From Paenibacillus_AR mesotrionivorans (GTDB lineage: Bacteria; Bacillota; Bacilli; Paenibacillales; NBRC-103111), in assembly GCF_046098205.1 (NCBI RefSeq), contig NZ_JBJURJ010000004.1:1-64000 (forward strand): 64,000 bases of DNA. Reading direction: 5' to 3'. Position numbers and translations under genes: made by a program. The notes beneath the pieces are model-generated. The model worked only from the letters and a program-made list of their open reading frames with translations. It was not told the DNA's origin and did not search any database. Position 1 is the first letter of the stretch, and each line of letters starts with the position of its first letter. Of the stretch, positions 44,810 through 54,279 are shown in pieces.

Positions 44810-45712
44810 ATGGATAAGATTTCTGAATTAATTGAGTTCGGCTATGAGTGCGATTAACTAGACTTTAAAGAGAAGCAATACCATAGAGACAAGAGTATGG
44901 ACTTACTTATGGATATAATGGCGATGGCTAATTCACGGCATAATGGAGAAAAATACATCATTGTTGGAGTCAAGGATCGACCAGAATGTAAGGAGATAAA
45001 AGGAATAGATCCGCAAGAATTTATAGATTCGTCTAATTATGTGCAGTTAATTCTGAATAATATCGAACCGGAAATACAGTTTGATTATTTCAAATATGAA
45101 TATAAAGGTTCGGTGCTAGGTGTTTTTAAAATTTATAAAACAGACAATAAGCCATACATGATAAGGAAGAAATTTGACAGATTGAACGAGGGATATTGTT
45201 TGATTCGCAAAGGAAGTACGAATACGGTGGCTAAACGCAGTGACTTTGATTATATGTATTTAAACAAAGGACTGTTCGAGATAAGATTTCTAGAACATTC
45301 ATTACACGCCGTACATGATGCAAAAGGTTGCGCATCAATAGAAGTAGTATTGGCGAATACAACAGAATTGCCTATTACAATAATCGGGGGCACGTTGTAC
45401 ATTCGCAATGATCAAGGAAAAGAGTTATCAAGGCATCACGTGTATGGATTGGATGAATTTATTGGAGCGGATTTCAAATTAGCATTGCCACCAAAGTCAG
45501 AAGTAGTTGGACATTTGATGGTTGGTTTTGAGTCGTCAGATCCTTTTAGACTAAATATTGATGAATACGGCATATGCGCTGAGCAATTTGATTTTGAACT
45601 TCTGCTAGTTGATGCACGAGAAAAACGATATTCCGCAACAATGAATAAAGCAAGTGTTTTTGTAGACGGCGACTTTCTTTGGAAGGTGAAGCAACAAATT
45701 ATTTTGAATTAA
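44810..45712 (+). pseudogene. AlbA_2/Schlafen-like ATP-binding protein with early stop codon
   Basis: ATG 44810 begins a frame interrupted by TAA at 44855-44857, after which the family signature continues (LDFKEKQYHRDKSMDLLMDI, then GEKYIIVGVKDRP and a GYCLIRKGSTN segment). The downstream ATG 44897 could give a 271-residue product lacking the start of the domain. Full-length relatives occur in defence and stress contexts as divergent AAA_4 or AlbA_2 proteins. The C-terminal half is a beta-rich region with no name. Probably inactive, unless the shortened form works. Confidence 0.7.
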
Positions 45713-46213
45713 CGCTTAGGGATAGCCGCGGTAGGCTTTCGAACCTGGATTGCTCGTAATGACAAGGGGATTACTTACAAAAATAAGAAGCTGATTGAAA
45801 TGGAGACTGTAGTCAGTTCCTTAAGAAATGAAAAAATTATATCTTCGTTTGAAGAGGCGTATCATGCTGCCCAACTAATTGATTGTATTTGGTTTAAAAA
45901 CGGGAAATTGATGCCTGCTGTAATGGAAGTTGAACATAGCACAGGTGTTACAAGCGGATTAAACAGAATGATGAGGCTAAAGGATGCTTTACCGCCATTC
46001 TTAACCAGATACGTTATTGTAGCCCCTGACGAATTAAGGGAGAAAGTATTTAGAGTAGCCAACGAAGAACAATTTAAGGATCTAGATACAAGGTACTTCC
46101 CTTATTCAGCCGTTGATGAATTATACGCTTTATGTCAGCGAAGAAAAATCCGCGGCGTCACAGAAGAATTTCTTGATTGTTATATGGAACCTACACTCCA
46201 ACGCTTAGCTTAG
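45713..46213 (+). pseudogene. C-terminal remnant of a restriction endonuclease-like protein
   Basis: A frame without a plausible start reads LGIAAVGFRTWIARNDKGIT and on through MPAVMEVEHSTGVTSGLNRM, RYVIVAPDELREK and FPYSAVDELYALCQRRK. The E-x-E-H-S-T core is the style of a type II restriction enzyme family with a PD-(D/E)XK-like fold. Only about 165 codons remain, beginning directly at the stop of the AlbA_2 gene and in the same frame. No methyltransferase is present, as expected for a decayed system. Confidence 0.6.
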
Positions 46214-46278
46214 GTATTCCAAATATTGGTTGAGAATGTTTAATGAAAATTTGGTATGATATAAAAAACATATGAAAC

Positions 46279-46337
46279 GGAAGAACCGTATTCAATTTGA
46301 CCCGTTATGTGAGTCGATTTTGAGTACGGTTTTTTTG
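46279..46337 (+). promoter_or_regulatory. Leader hairpin with T run upstream of a small gene
   Basis: AACCGTATTCAA and TTGAGTACGGTT form a long stem with an inner GACCCG...GAGTC arm, followed by seven T. It is either the terminator of lost upstream genes or an attenuator of the 59-residue gene whose ribosome site begins 10 bp later. Confidence 0.55.
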
Positions 46338-46360
46338 TTGTTAAAAGGAGAGCGAAAAGA

Positions 46361-46540
46361 ATGGCTAAAAGAGCAACCGATCATGAACTTAAAAATTTGG
46401 TGGAGACGAAACGGGTAGTGCGGATAATGATGGGCGGGAGAACAGAACATGAAGGGGTAATTATAGGATTTAATGATATGAGCATCCAAGTCATAGATGG
46501 ATACTTTTTAAGGGATAACATTTTGATTTTGAAACCCTAA
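46361..46540 (+). CDS. Small 59-residue protein, Sm/SH3-like
   Basis: ATG 46361 is preceded by AAAAGGAGAG at ideal spacing. The protein reads MAKRATDHELKNLVETKRVV then RIMMGGRTEHEGVIIGFNDM and ends LRDNILILKP. Alternating hydrophobic strands and glycine turns suggest a small beta-barrel like Hfq or SH3-type nucleic-acid-binding proteins, but no family can be named. It stands alone between the restriction-enzyme remnant and the HEPN-motif gene. The strong start site makes it a credible gene despite its size. Confidence 0.65.
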   Translation: MAKRATDHELKNLVETKRVVRIMMGGRTEHEGVIIGFNDMSIQVIDGYFLRDNILILKP

Positions 46541-46685
46541 CTTTTGATCTTTATTATAGTGATAGATTTTCTTTTAATAATTCAGGAAAGAATTTACTGT
46601 ATTATCCAACCATTTAAGATACAATAGTGGGGGGTATTTGAAAACGATGCCGATAAATAATCTATACATATATGAGGTGGTAAAA

Positions 46686-48116
46686 ATGTCAGAACAAGAA
46701 GTAACGGTAGTGTCAGGGAATCAATCTAATCCTTCAATAATAACTTCAAGCGGTTTTCAAGCATATTTAAAGGGATTGGGTCTCCCATCTGATGGAATTT
46801 TAGTCTCGGATCACGAGAGAAACGTCATGGCAATAAATCTGCCAATGACTTTAGGTCAAATACCACCTGAATTAAAAAAGGACGCTAGGTACCTTTCCAA
46901 ATTTGTTGCAAGTTCGGCAATTGGTTTATATGATGCTTCACTAAACTATTTATGGAATGAAGTAATCCTTTCACTAAGGGAAAAAGTAAACTTATACGGT
47001 TTGGATTTATTTTATGATGCTGCTGTAGGTGGAGAACTTCGAGAGACCTATTCCAGTTACGAAGACCTTGGAAGTATCAAGGATGTAGTCTTAATTGACA
47101 CATGTAAAAAGTTGGAGTTAATTTCTGACATCCTTCATGAAAAACTTAAGCATATTTTATTTATGCGGAATCATATAGGGGCCTCCCACCCAACAGACGA
47201 ACCAATATCGACACATGAGTTACTAGGTTGGTTAGAAGTATGTGTTACTCAAGTTATTGCTGATAGACCGTCTGAAGCCGCTATATTTATTCAGCAATTA
47301 GTTACAAATCTCAGAAATGAAAGCCTGGAAATTAGCGAAGCAAGCGTTAAGCAGATAAGTGATACATTGCAACAACAGAATCGAGCAATTGCAGGTAATT
47401 TATTAGTAACCCTGTTTGGGATATTTACAAAAAAAAATACCCATCCTAAAGTAAGGGAAAACATATTAACATTAGCCCCAATTGTTTGGGATTGTAGCCG
47501 TGATGATAAGCGGTATGAAGTGGGGCTTAAAGTTGATAAGTATTCAATAAATTTGGATACAGAGACAACGGCATTAGCAAATAGCTTTTTGCTTAAATGT
47601 GACGGAATGAATTACAAAAGTGAAGGGACTAAGTCTAGGGAAATTGATATTCTACTAGATCGGCTTTTAAATGTTCATGAACAACGTGATAATTTTCACC
47701 ACGAAGTGCCGATAGCAAAGGAAATAAAAAACTATATTAAAGAAGAAAGCGATATTTTGGAATACTTTGAGGATAAATTAATAGAAGCAATTTTGATTTG
47801 CAGAATTGGTAACGGTACTTGGTATCACGATGGAGTTTCTCCTATGGCAAGACCAATTTACGATTATATAATAAGTTTATTAAACTCCAAGAGGGTCAAT
47901 AAATTAGTGAAGCTGCTCTCAGGACCTACTTTGCGAGTTCAATTATCCTACGATAATTGTAGAAGTCATGTAAAAGCAATACTTGGTTTAATCAATTTAG
48001 ATCTACAGGAACCAAGAACTAAAGAATTAATCGAATTAATTTTAACAAACTTAGATGCAGCAAAAACAAGAATCTTTCAAATTAAAGAAATACAGGAATG
48101 TATGAAATACTTATAA
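46686..48116 (+). CDS. HEPN-motif protein of unknown function (candidate defence effector)
   Basis: About 476 residues, ATG 46686 after GAGGTGG; the frame extends back to TTG 46638. Predominantly helical and soluble. The segment FMRNHIGASHPTDEPIS has R161-N-x5-H168, the R-x(4-6)-H arrangement of HEPN ribonucleases, and sits in a helical context (KLELISDILHEKLKHILFMR). The C-terminal half is helical and unnamed. It faces the RecJ remnant across a bidirectional terminator. An RNase-type abortive-infection effector is the working guess; the HEPN call rests on one motif. Confidence 0.55.
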   Translation: MSEQEVTVVSGNQSNPSIITSSGFQAYLKGLGLPSDGILVSDHERNVMAINLPMTLGQIPPELKKDARYLSKFVASSAIGLYDASLNYLWNEVILSLREKVNLYGLDLFYDAAVGGELRETYSSYEDLGSIKDVVLIDTCKKLELISDILHEKLKHILFMRNHIGASHPTDEPISTHELLGWLEVCVTQVIADRPSEAAIFIQQLVTNLRNESLEISEASVKQISDTLQQQNRAIAGNLLVTLFGIFTKKNTHPKVRENILTLAPIVWDCSRDDKRYEVGLKVDKYSINLDTETTALANSFLLKCDGMNYKSEGTKSREIDILLDRLLNVHEQRDNFHHEVPIAKEIKNYIKEESDILEYFEDKLIEAILICRIGNGTWYHDGVSPMARPIYDYIISLLNSKRVNKLVKLLSGPTLRVQLSYDNCRSHVKAILGLINLDLQEPRTKELIELILTNLDAAKTRIFQIKEIQECMKYL

Positions 48117-48165
48117 TTGATCACCGCTTGTTCTTAAATAAGTGAGGGTTAAGGCCATAATTTCC

Positions 48166-48206
48166 AACAAAGAAGCAGAATCCTAAATCGATTCTGCTTC
48201 TTTTAA
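48166..48206. terminator. Bidirectional terminator between convergent genes
   Basis: AAGAAGCAGAATC-CTAAATC-GATTCTGCTTCTT perfect 13-bp stem with TTTT on the plus strand, and AAA-rich flank giving T on the other. It ends both the HEPN-motif gene and the RecJ remnant. Confidence 0.85.
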
Positions 48207-49255
48207 CAATATTCTGTAACAATAAACTCCTTTTTATTGTGGTTAAATGAAGGCTTATAGAGAAAATCAATCCTCTGGTCGGGTAGAGCGTTGAACTGGT
48301 TGTTGTGGTAAAACAGGATTGCTTTATTTTTTTTCGTCTTAATGTTCATATGGGCATCTTGTTTACCGAACGGTTTCCATTTCGTGATGATGGTATCTTT
48401 GGAGTAATAAACAGGTTTACGGTTTCCGTTTCCGAATGGCTCCAACAGAAAGAGATCCTCGTACATTTCGTCTTGGAATTGATCGATATTTATTTCATGA
48501 TCAAATGTTATGCTAGGACGAATAGCGGGTTCTAGTAAGGCGGATTGTTGGATTTCATAACGGAAAGCCGATAATCTTTCAACCTCAATGGACAACCCTG
48601 CAGCGGCTTGATGCCCTCCAAAACTCTTTAAATTTCCTGATGCACGTTTGATAGTTTCAATGATAGAGAAGCCTGAATTCGGCACACTACGAGCCGATCC
48701 TTTGCCTTCCTGAGTAATAACAATGGATGGCTTTTTGTATTTTTCGGTTATCCTTGATGCCAAAATTTCGATAATCCCTTCGTGTAATTCTCCTTGAACC
48801 ACGATCACTTGGTTTTCGTGAAGGTTTTGACTTTGGATGCGGGCATCAACCAAAAAGAACTGGTCAGCCGTTATGACTTTTCGCCGCTCATTGTAACTGA
48901 TCAAATCCGCTATGGTCCGTTCATCAGAGGCTGAAACTAGTAAAAGTTGAACAGCTTTATTAGGATCATCAATTGGTCCGATCGCATTAAAAATAGGGGC
49001 TATTTTATAGTAGATGGTATCACAAGTAAACGAACGGACAAAAAGTTGCCGAGTTAATTCTCTAAATACAGGCGAAGGGGTTTGTTTGAGCTTCATCATT
49101 CCGAGCTTGGCTATGATTCTATTTTCCCCCTGTAGCTGCATGAGATCCGCCATCGTACCTAAACAAGCATACTCAATAAACTCCCCAAAAAAATCACTCC
49201 ATGCTCTTCCTGAGTGCTGAAACAAAGCTTGTACAAGCTTAAAGGAAACACCAGC
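48203..49255 (-). pseudogene. 5'-truncated RecJ-like exonuclease (DHHA1 half)
   Basis: The frame on the minus strand starts abruptly with AGVSFKLVQALFQHSGRAWS, which in RecJ follows the CG of its CGAGVAFKL motif; here a TGA stands directly before it. It continues through the DHHA1 motif SFGGHQAAAGLSIE and a C-terminal OB-like part to a normal end. The N-terminal DHH domain with the metal ligands is missing, so no nuclease activity is expected. An internal ATG at 49225 could allow a 340-residue product. It probably derives from an element-borne recJ copy cut by recombination at about 49256. Confidence 0.75.
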
Positions 49256-49326
49256 TCATTGGGAAGCGTTGCTTTGATGCACATGATTAATTTCATGCCG
49301 TCGCTTACATGCAATCCTCATTTCAA

Positions 49327-49358
49327 ACAGTTCCCTTAGGGGAGCTGTTTTTATTTTT
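49327..49358 (+). terminator. Hairpin terminator upstream of the helicase gene
   Basis: AACAGTTCCC-TTA-GGGGAGCTGTT with TTTATTTTTT after it. There is no intact plus-strand gene just before it, so it is likely left over from a lost gene. The remaining bases up to 49506 should hold the helicase promoter. Confidence 0.6.
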
Positions 49359-49506
49359 TATATACCAATATTTTTTCTGGACGATTTTATAAGATCACAG
49401 GTCAACGAACATGGGATTTACCCCCTTTAATTCCCAATAAAGAAGGTATAGGCTGTTTTAAAATCGAATACCTAGTGTTATTAGGCGATTAGAAGGGATG
49501 ACTATC

Positions 49507-52500
49507 ATGCATTTAACGGTAAGAATGGCTTGGCATGATAATAAATGGAATGGTAAGGTTTGCAGTAACCCTGAGGAAAATGTATATTGCACGGGAACTA
49601 ATTCATTATTATCTGATCGGATAGCTCAAAACAAAAATGTTGATCTCGAAAAGGAGTATTCGGAAACCGATATTCAGTTGCTTCCAAGTGAGTATCAGGT
49701 TCCTTGTTATTGGTCACTGAATGCTTTTTCTGATACTGATAAGCCCATTCTCCATTCACACGCGTTCACGGGCATAAAACACAAAATACCAGAAACATTA
49801 AAGGCATATTCCGTATTTACTTGGCCTTTCAAACTTTCTTTTGTTCACAATGATGAAAATAAGAAAAAATACGGAAATTACCCGCCAGACCTTGAGAAAC
49901 GGGTAGATAAATTCATTGAGAAATTTCCTGAAAAACAATCAATAATATTCTTTTATGCCAATTATGACAATCCTGTTTCCGCAGATGAGATGAAATACTT
50001 ATTATTGGGTTGTTCATTGATATCAGAAAAGCCACAAAAGACATGGTTCCCGCTATCCAAAGAGGAACTTGATTATTACCGCAAGAAACCACAAAACAAG
50101 TACTTCCCAACATTAAATTGGTCTCTTCAGTTTACACATGCTTTCAAAGACTATGGGATATTATTGCCATACCATGAGTATTTGCGGTATATCGAAGAGA
50201 ATCCCGCTGATGAAGAGAAGTTATCGGAAATAAAAGCTGTAGTTGACGAACCTTCCATTATCCCTGCTTTTAAATATGTAGCAATGGACATGGATGATGA
50301 TAAGTGTTTGTTCCTCTTATACAAGATCAGAAAGTCACTGCATAAAATTGAGGAACATGGATTTGTAGCCGATCAAGATGAAACAAAAACATATCTTGAT
50401 CGGATAAATAAATTAATACAAATTGCTTGGAGCAACCGCGGTCTTTATCCGTCCTTAAAACACATATTTAAGTACTTTGACATGGATGAAGAAGCAGCTT
50501 CCCGTGTTTCAACCATTATTAATGAACAAGCTAGGACATCTCCCTTATCAGAGGTTTTTAATCAATTACGCGATGGCGATGTTCCTGACTACTTAGAGGG
50601 ATTTGAAGATGAGCTACTAGAGGTATTGGATACCTCTTTATTCATAAAAAACATTGAAATATTTAAACGATTAGCGCTCGTTAATTTAACTTGTAATCAA
50701 ATCGAAAAAATCATTAAAGATCAGCAACTTTTGAAACAATTTTATAATAATCCTTACTCTCTTTACGAAAGGTACCTTCCCGACGAAATTGATTTGGACA
50801 ATACCGAATCTACAGATGAAGAAATAGATTTTTATAAGATCGATTTAGCTTTTATGCCTGATATTAAGTTCCTTAAGAAGGACAAAGCTTTACAAAAGAT
50901 GAAGCCAGATAGCCCTGAACGTTTACGTGCAGTGATCACAAGCCATTTGTACCAAATCGGGAGTGGTTTAGGTCATTGTTATGATTCCGATACGAATATT
51001 CTCAAAGTGATCAAGGAATACCCGTTATTCTATAAATCGGACATCAAAATCGACGAAGAATCTTTGTTGTCTCTTGAAGACGAGTATAAAAATCACTTTC
51101 AAGAACGGTTATTTATGCTCCGTTCAGGGGGAAGTCAGTATTACTACTTAAAGGAAGCAAAATTTGCTGAAGACGCAATTAAACAAGCCTTTGAAAAATT
51201 GGCAAAAATACAACACAAGTCTATTCAATTAGATTTCTCTGATTATATTCAGAGTAGCATTCAGAGAATAAAAGAGAAAAACCCACATTTCGATGATAAA
51301 ACATTCAGCAATGAAAGAGGTCTGTTGTATCGGAATGTTTTAAAGCAAGCATTTTATATTTTGACGGGAAGAGCAGGGTCAGGAAAAACAGAGGAAACTA
51401 GCAAAATCATTTCCACACTTACTTCAAACCTCAACGAAAAGGTTGTTGTTTTAGCTCCAACAGGGAAGGCTGTATTGCGTATTGCCGAAAATCTAAAAAC
51501 CAGAGGACTCTCAACTTATGTAACGCCCAAGACAATAGATAAATTTATATTTGAAAATGGTTTTAAAGAGTTATTGTTTTCAACAGATTATTCAGGAATC
51601 TTGGAGTTGGAAAATGCCAAAAAGATCAGACTTGATAATCTTATTATTGACGAATGTTCCATGGTAGATCTCTTCAAGATGGCTATTCTTTTCAGCATTA
51701 TTGATCTTGACAGTGTCAAACGGATCATTTTGGTTGGGGATGAGTATCAACTGCCTCCCATTGGTTTTGGTAAGCCATACAAAGACATCATTGAACACGT
51801 GAGTGTGTCCGAGTTTAAAAATAACCACTATATTCGATTAGAAAGTAACTGTAGAATTATGGAGTCCTCTCCATCTGGTGATAATAAGATCCTTGAACTT
51901 GCTGAGATTTTTACTTCGCAGTCATCGTACTTCGAACCTATTCTAAGTGCTGTTGACCAAGATATCTTTGAGAGCGATGAACTGCACGTGTATAAATGGA
52001 CAAACAAAGAAGACTTAGAACAAAAAATTTATCAGCAATTTGATCGTCTTATTGAACAATTTGGATATGACCCAAAAAAGGACACAATGAAAGCTCGATC
52101 TGCCGCGGTAAATCTTGCATTCAATTTATACGATAACGGTTGTGCTAAAAACTTTTCTTGCAAAGAAATAAAGTTAGATACCATCCAGTTGCTAAGTCCA
52201 TACCGCTCAGGATATTATGGAACTCTATCTTTAAATAAGAACATACAAACCACCTATAGGGATGGCTATCCCAAGTGGAATAAAGTCTTTAAACATGGCG
52301 ATAAGATCATAAGATTATTTAACTGGTATAACAAAAGAACAAAGGAAATGATACTATCTAATGGATCTATCGGATTAGTAAATTATAATAAGGATGCTGA
52401 CAGATACTTATTTTCCGAGTTGGATTATCCATTAAAATGGATCGATAATGAGGATAATTTTGATTTGGCATATGCGATAACTGTACATAAATCTCAGGGT

Positions 52501-53115
52501 AGTGATTTTGAAAACGTATTTTTGGTAATCCCTCGTAAATATGCATTGTTATCTAAAGAATTAATTTATACCGCATTAACACGCGGCAAAACACGGCTGT
52601 TCGTATTCATTCAAGAAAACCAAGGAGAAAGTCTGTGGGATATTGCTCGCAAAACCTCTTTCGTGGACCGCCGAAATACATCTGTATTCTCAACTCCAAC
52701 AAACAAAACGGGAACATTGCAACCAGCACCTGGAGTTTGGGTTGAATCAAAGGTTGAATACATCATTTACAAAGCATTACAAGAGAGTGGGTTAAAGTTC
52801 GAGTACGAAGAAAAACTTAAACTCCCTCATAGAGGTTTTTTTATAAAACCTGATTTTAAAATTACCCTTTCGGACGGTTCAGTAATCTATTGGGAACATC
52901 TTGGCTTATTGAACAAAGAAAGCTATGTAAGCAAATGGATGTTGAAAAAATCGGAGTACACCACTATGGGGCTGATGGGGAATCTGGTAACTACAGATGA
53001 TTTAGGTGGAATTGATGAACAAAAGCTACTCTCGGTGATTGACCATATTCGACAAAAAAAACTGGTGAAATCATCCGATAATAGGTATTCGAATCATCAT
53101 TATACTCTCTACTAA
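49507..53115 (+). CDS. RecD-like SF1 helicase with C-terminal nuclease-like domain (candidate defence protein)
   Basis: About 1,202 residues, ATG 49507 spaced from AGAAGGG (ATG 49498 abuts it). Residues 1-600 are an unnamed region with acidic stretches. Helicase: Walker A GRAGSGKT (621-628), Walker B IIDECSMVD (D715), LVGDEYQLPPIG, a late ITVHKSQGSDFENVFLVIP and YTALTRGKTRLFVFIQ, the RecD2/UvrD-C order. The last 120 residues (from SKVEYIIYKALQESGLKFEY) have D1116, E1130 and H1131 (KPDFKI ... IYWEHLG), suggestive of a PD-(D/E)XK or Vsr-like nuclease. Helicase-nuclease fusions are frequent in antiphage systems, but I recognise no named system with this N-terminus. The gene at 53179 follows 63 bp later. 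Confidence 0.8.
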   Translation: MHLTVRMAWHDNKWNGKVCSNPEENVYCTGTNSLLSDRIAQNKNVDLEKEYSETDIQLLPSEYQVPCYWSLNAFSDTDKPILHSHAFTGIKHKIPETLKAYSVFTWPFKLSFVHNDENKKKYGNYPPDLEKRVDKFIEKFPEKQSIIFFYANYDNPVSADEMKYLLLGCSLISEKPQKTWFPLSKEELDYYRKKPQNKYFPTLNWSLQFTHAFKDYGILLPYHEYLRYIEENPADEEKLSEIKAVVDEPSIIPAFKYVAMDMDDDKCLFLLYKIRKSLHKIEEHGFVADQDETKTYLDRINKLIQIAWSNRGLYPSLKHIFKYFDMDEEAASRVSTIINEQARTSPLSEVFNQLRDGDVPDYLEGFEDELLEVLDTSLFIKNIEIFKRLALVNLTCNQIEKIIKDQQLLKQFYNNPYSLYERYLPDEIDLDNTESTDEEIDFYKIDLAFMPDIKFLKKDKALQKMKPDSPERLRAVITSHLYQIGSGLGHCYDSDTNILKVIKEYPLFYKSDIKIDEESLLSLEDEYKNHFQERLFMLRSGGSQYYYLKEAKFAEDAIKQAFEKLAKIQHKSIQLDFSDYIQSSIQRIKEKNPHFDDKTFSNERGLLYRNVLKQAFYILTGRAGSGKTEETSKIISTLTSNLNEKVVVLAPTGKAVLRIAENLKTRGLSTYVTPKTIDKFIFENGFKELLFSTDYSGILELENAKKIRLDNLIIDECSMVDLFKMAILFSIIDLDSVKRIILVGDEYQLPPIGFGKPYKDIIEHVSVSEFKNNHYIRLESNCRIMESSPSGDNKILELAEIFTSQSSYFEPILSAVDQDIFESDELHVYKWTNKEDLEQKIYQQFDRLIEQFGYDPKKDTMKARSAAVNLAFNLYDNGCAKNFSCKEIKLDTIQLLSPYRSGYYGTLSLNKNIQTTYRDGYPKWNKVFKHGDKIIRLFNWYNKRTKEMILSNGSIGLVNYNKDADRYLFSELDYPLKWIDNEDNFDLAYAITVHKSQGSDFENVFLVIPRKYALLSKELIYTALTRGKTRLFVFIQENQGESLWDIARKTSFVDRRNTSVFSTPTNKTGTLQPAPGVWVESKVEYIIYKALQESGLKFEYEEKLKLPHRGFFIKPDFKITLSDGSVIYWEHLGLLNKESYVSKWMLKKSEYTTMGLMGNLVTTDDLGGIDEQKLLSVIDHIRQKKLVKSSDNRYSNHHYTLY

Positions 53116-53178
53116 AGTTAATATTTAGGAATTGACCCTATTGGTCTTAAAAGTAAACTTTGAAAGGGGATACACACA

Positions 53179-53601
53179 ATGCTTAATCAACGAGCAACAA
53201 AGTTAAATCTAGATATGAAAAAGGTATCAGCAGATCGCTTGCTATTGCATGACGAAGCTTCACGTGAGGCAGCGAATTATCTAAATGGACTAAAGATTAC
53301 AAGTCAAGTAGTGGCTGGAAAGGCTGTTGCGAAAGGTTTTGACGTTCAGTCAAACTGTGGAATGTATGTCGGAGAGGTATATACAGCCGTTGCAATTGGT
53401 AGACATGGGGCAGGTACAAAGAAGAAAATTCGGAATGACCTTAATAAGTTAGCATCATCAGACGCGAGTTCAAAATACTTTTTTGTATTAGGTGATCCGA
53501 TTCGACAAGAAGCTAAAAGTCAAATTGCATCAGATCCAGTACTTCAAAATGCTAACATAACAGTTCTACTATACGATGACCTAACTCAAACCTTTATATA
53601 G
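53179..53601 (+). CDS. Small hypothetical protein, possible partner of the helicase-nuclease
   Basis: A 140-residue soluble protein starting at ATG 53179 after AAAGGGG. It contains EASREAANYLNGLKITSQVV, NCGMYVGEVYTAVAIGRHGA and KYFFVLGDPIRQEAKSQIAS. No family recognised. No terminator separates it from the helicase gene, so co-transcription is likely, and it may be a regulatory or accessory subunit. It is the last intact gene before the right end of the transposon. Confidence 0.65.
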   Translation: MLNQRATKLNLDMKKVSADRLLLHDEASREAANYLNGLKITSQVVAGKAVAKGFDVQSNCGMYVGEVYTAVAIGRHGAGTKKKIRNDLNKLASSDASSKYFFVLGDPIRQEAKSQIASDPVLQNANITVLLYDDLTQTFI

Positions 53602-53687
53602 TTAACAAAGTCGGTTAGGTCCTTACACGGTTGCAGCAAAAGGATTAATGTAAAACATGGGTTTAAATAAAGATCAGTAGTTATCCT

Positions 53688-54040
53688 TTGGTATTAGAGA
53701 GAGTTGCTGAGCCAATATTAGCCTACATAGCAAATATAGTGAACGATTACCCGGATTTATCTTTCTTGATTTCGAAAAGTTTATTTGATTACGCAGGTGA
53801 GAAAGTAACAAATCAATCTAACTCTCTATATTTAATTACTGATGATCTGATTAGCATTTCAATATCGTTACAGAGAAATATATTGCATCGAAGCAAAGGA
53901 ATTGAATTATTTGAAATGTTGCTATCCACGCTAGGGAGGCCAAAGAGGCACTGGAATTGTTAGAGCGACTCTGGGTTTCCACTACAACAAATGTGACAAG
54001 ACATAGACCTCGGAGACGGAGAAAAGGAAAACCCATTTAA
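53688..54040 (+). pseudogene. Frameshifted C-terminal remnant of an unknown protein
   Basis: Two frames read as one damaged protein tail: VLERVAEPILAYIANIVNDY through LISISISLQRNILHRSKGIE, then after a shift near 53920 REAKEALELLERLWVSTTTN to a stop at 54040. There is no start codon with a ribosome site. Helical, leucine-rich; family unknown. Confidence 0.45.
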
Positions 54041-54148
54041 TATTGTGTGTTTGGAACGATTTGAATCATAGCAAACGTAGTTATGAACGCAACAGAAAAG
54101 TTAGTTGACATTTTCAGAGTAAGAACTAATGAATTTTGGGACGTCACT

Positions 54149-54279
54149 ATCGGTTTCCATATTTCTTTGCATGGTAATTTTAGGTGGTTCCCGACTTTTT
54201 ACTTTTCATGTTTATCACGTGCCGCGGCAAACCCAATAAAATCAACAAAATTGGTTCCAGAGTTTTTTATCACCCGACA
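54149..54279 (-). repeat. TnsB-binding sites, distal (L-type) end
   Basis: Three spaced sites in inverted orientation: TTGGTTCCAGAGTTTTTT (54251), GTGGTTCCCGACTTTTT (54185) and CGGTTTCCATATTTCTTT (54150). Wide spacing contrasts with the packed array at the other end, exactly the R/L asymmetry of Tn7. The terminus ends ACCCGACA at 54279. Confidence 0.85.

Larger units (their letters stand above)
28066..54279 (+). mobile_element. Tn7-like transposon at attTn7 of glmS, 26,214 bp
   Basis: Outer ends: TGTCAGATGATAAAAAAGTG at the left and, on the opposite strand, TGTCGGGTGATAAAAAACTC at the right; 24 of 29 terminal bases agree. Both are flanked by CGAGC. The element begins 25 bp after the glmS stop codon, the standard Tn7 position. 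It encodes TnsA, TnsB, TnsC and two TnsD/TniQ proteins; no TnsE and no Cas genes are seen. The whole interior is visibly more AT-rich than both flanks. Cargo occupies both sides of the tns block and looks defensive. By Tn7 usage the glmS-proximal end is the R end. Confidence 0.93.

Noticed and set aside
28066..54279. A CRISPR array or Cas genes, as in CRISPR-linked Tn7-like elements.
   Set aside because: No regularly spaced direct repeats and no Cas-like proteins are seen; the presence of TnsA and two TnsD-type proteins fits a protein-guided element.
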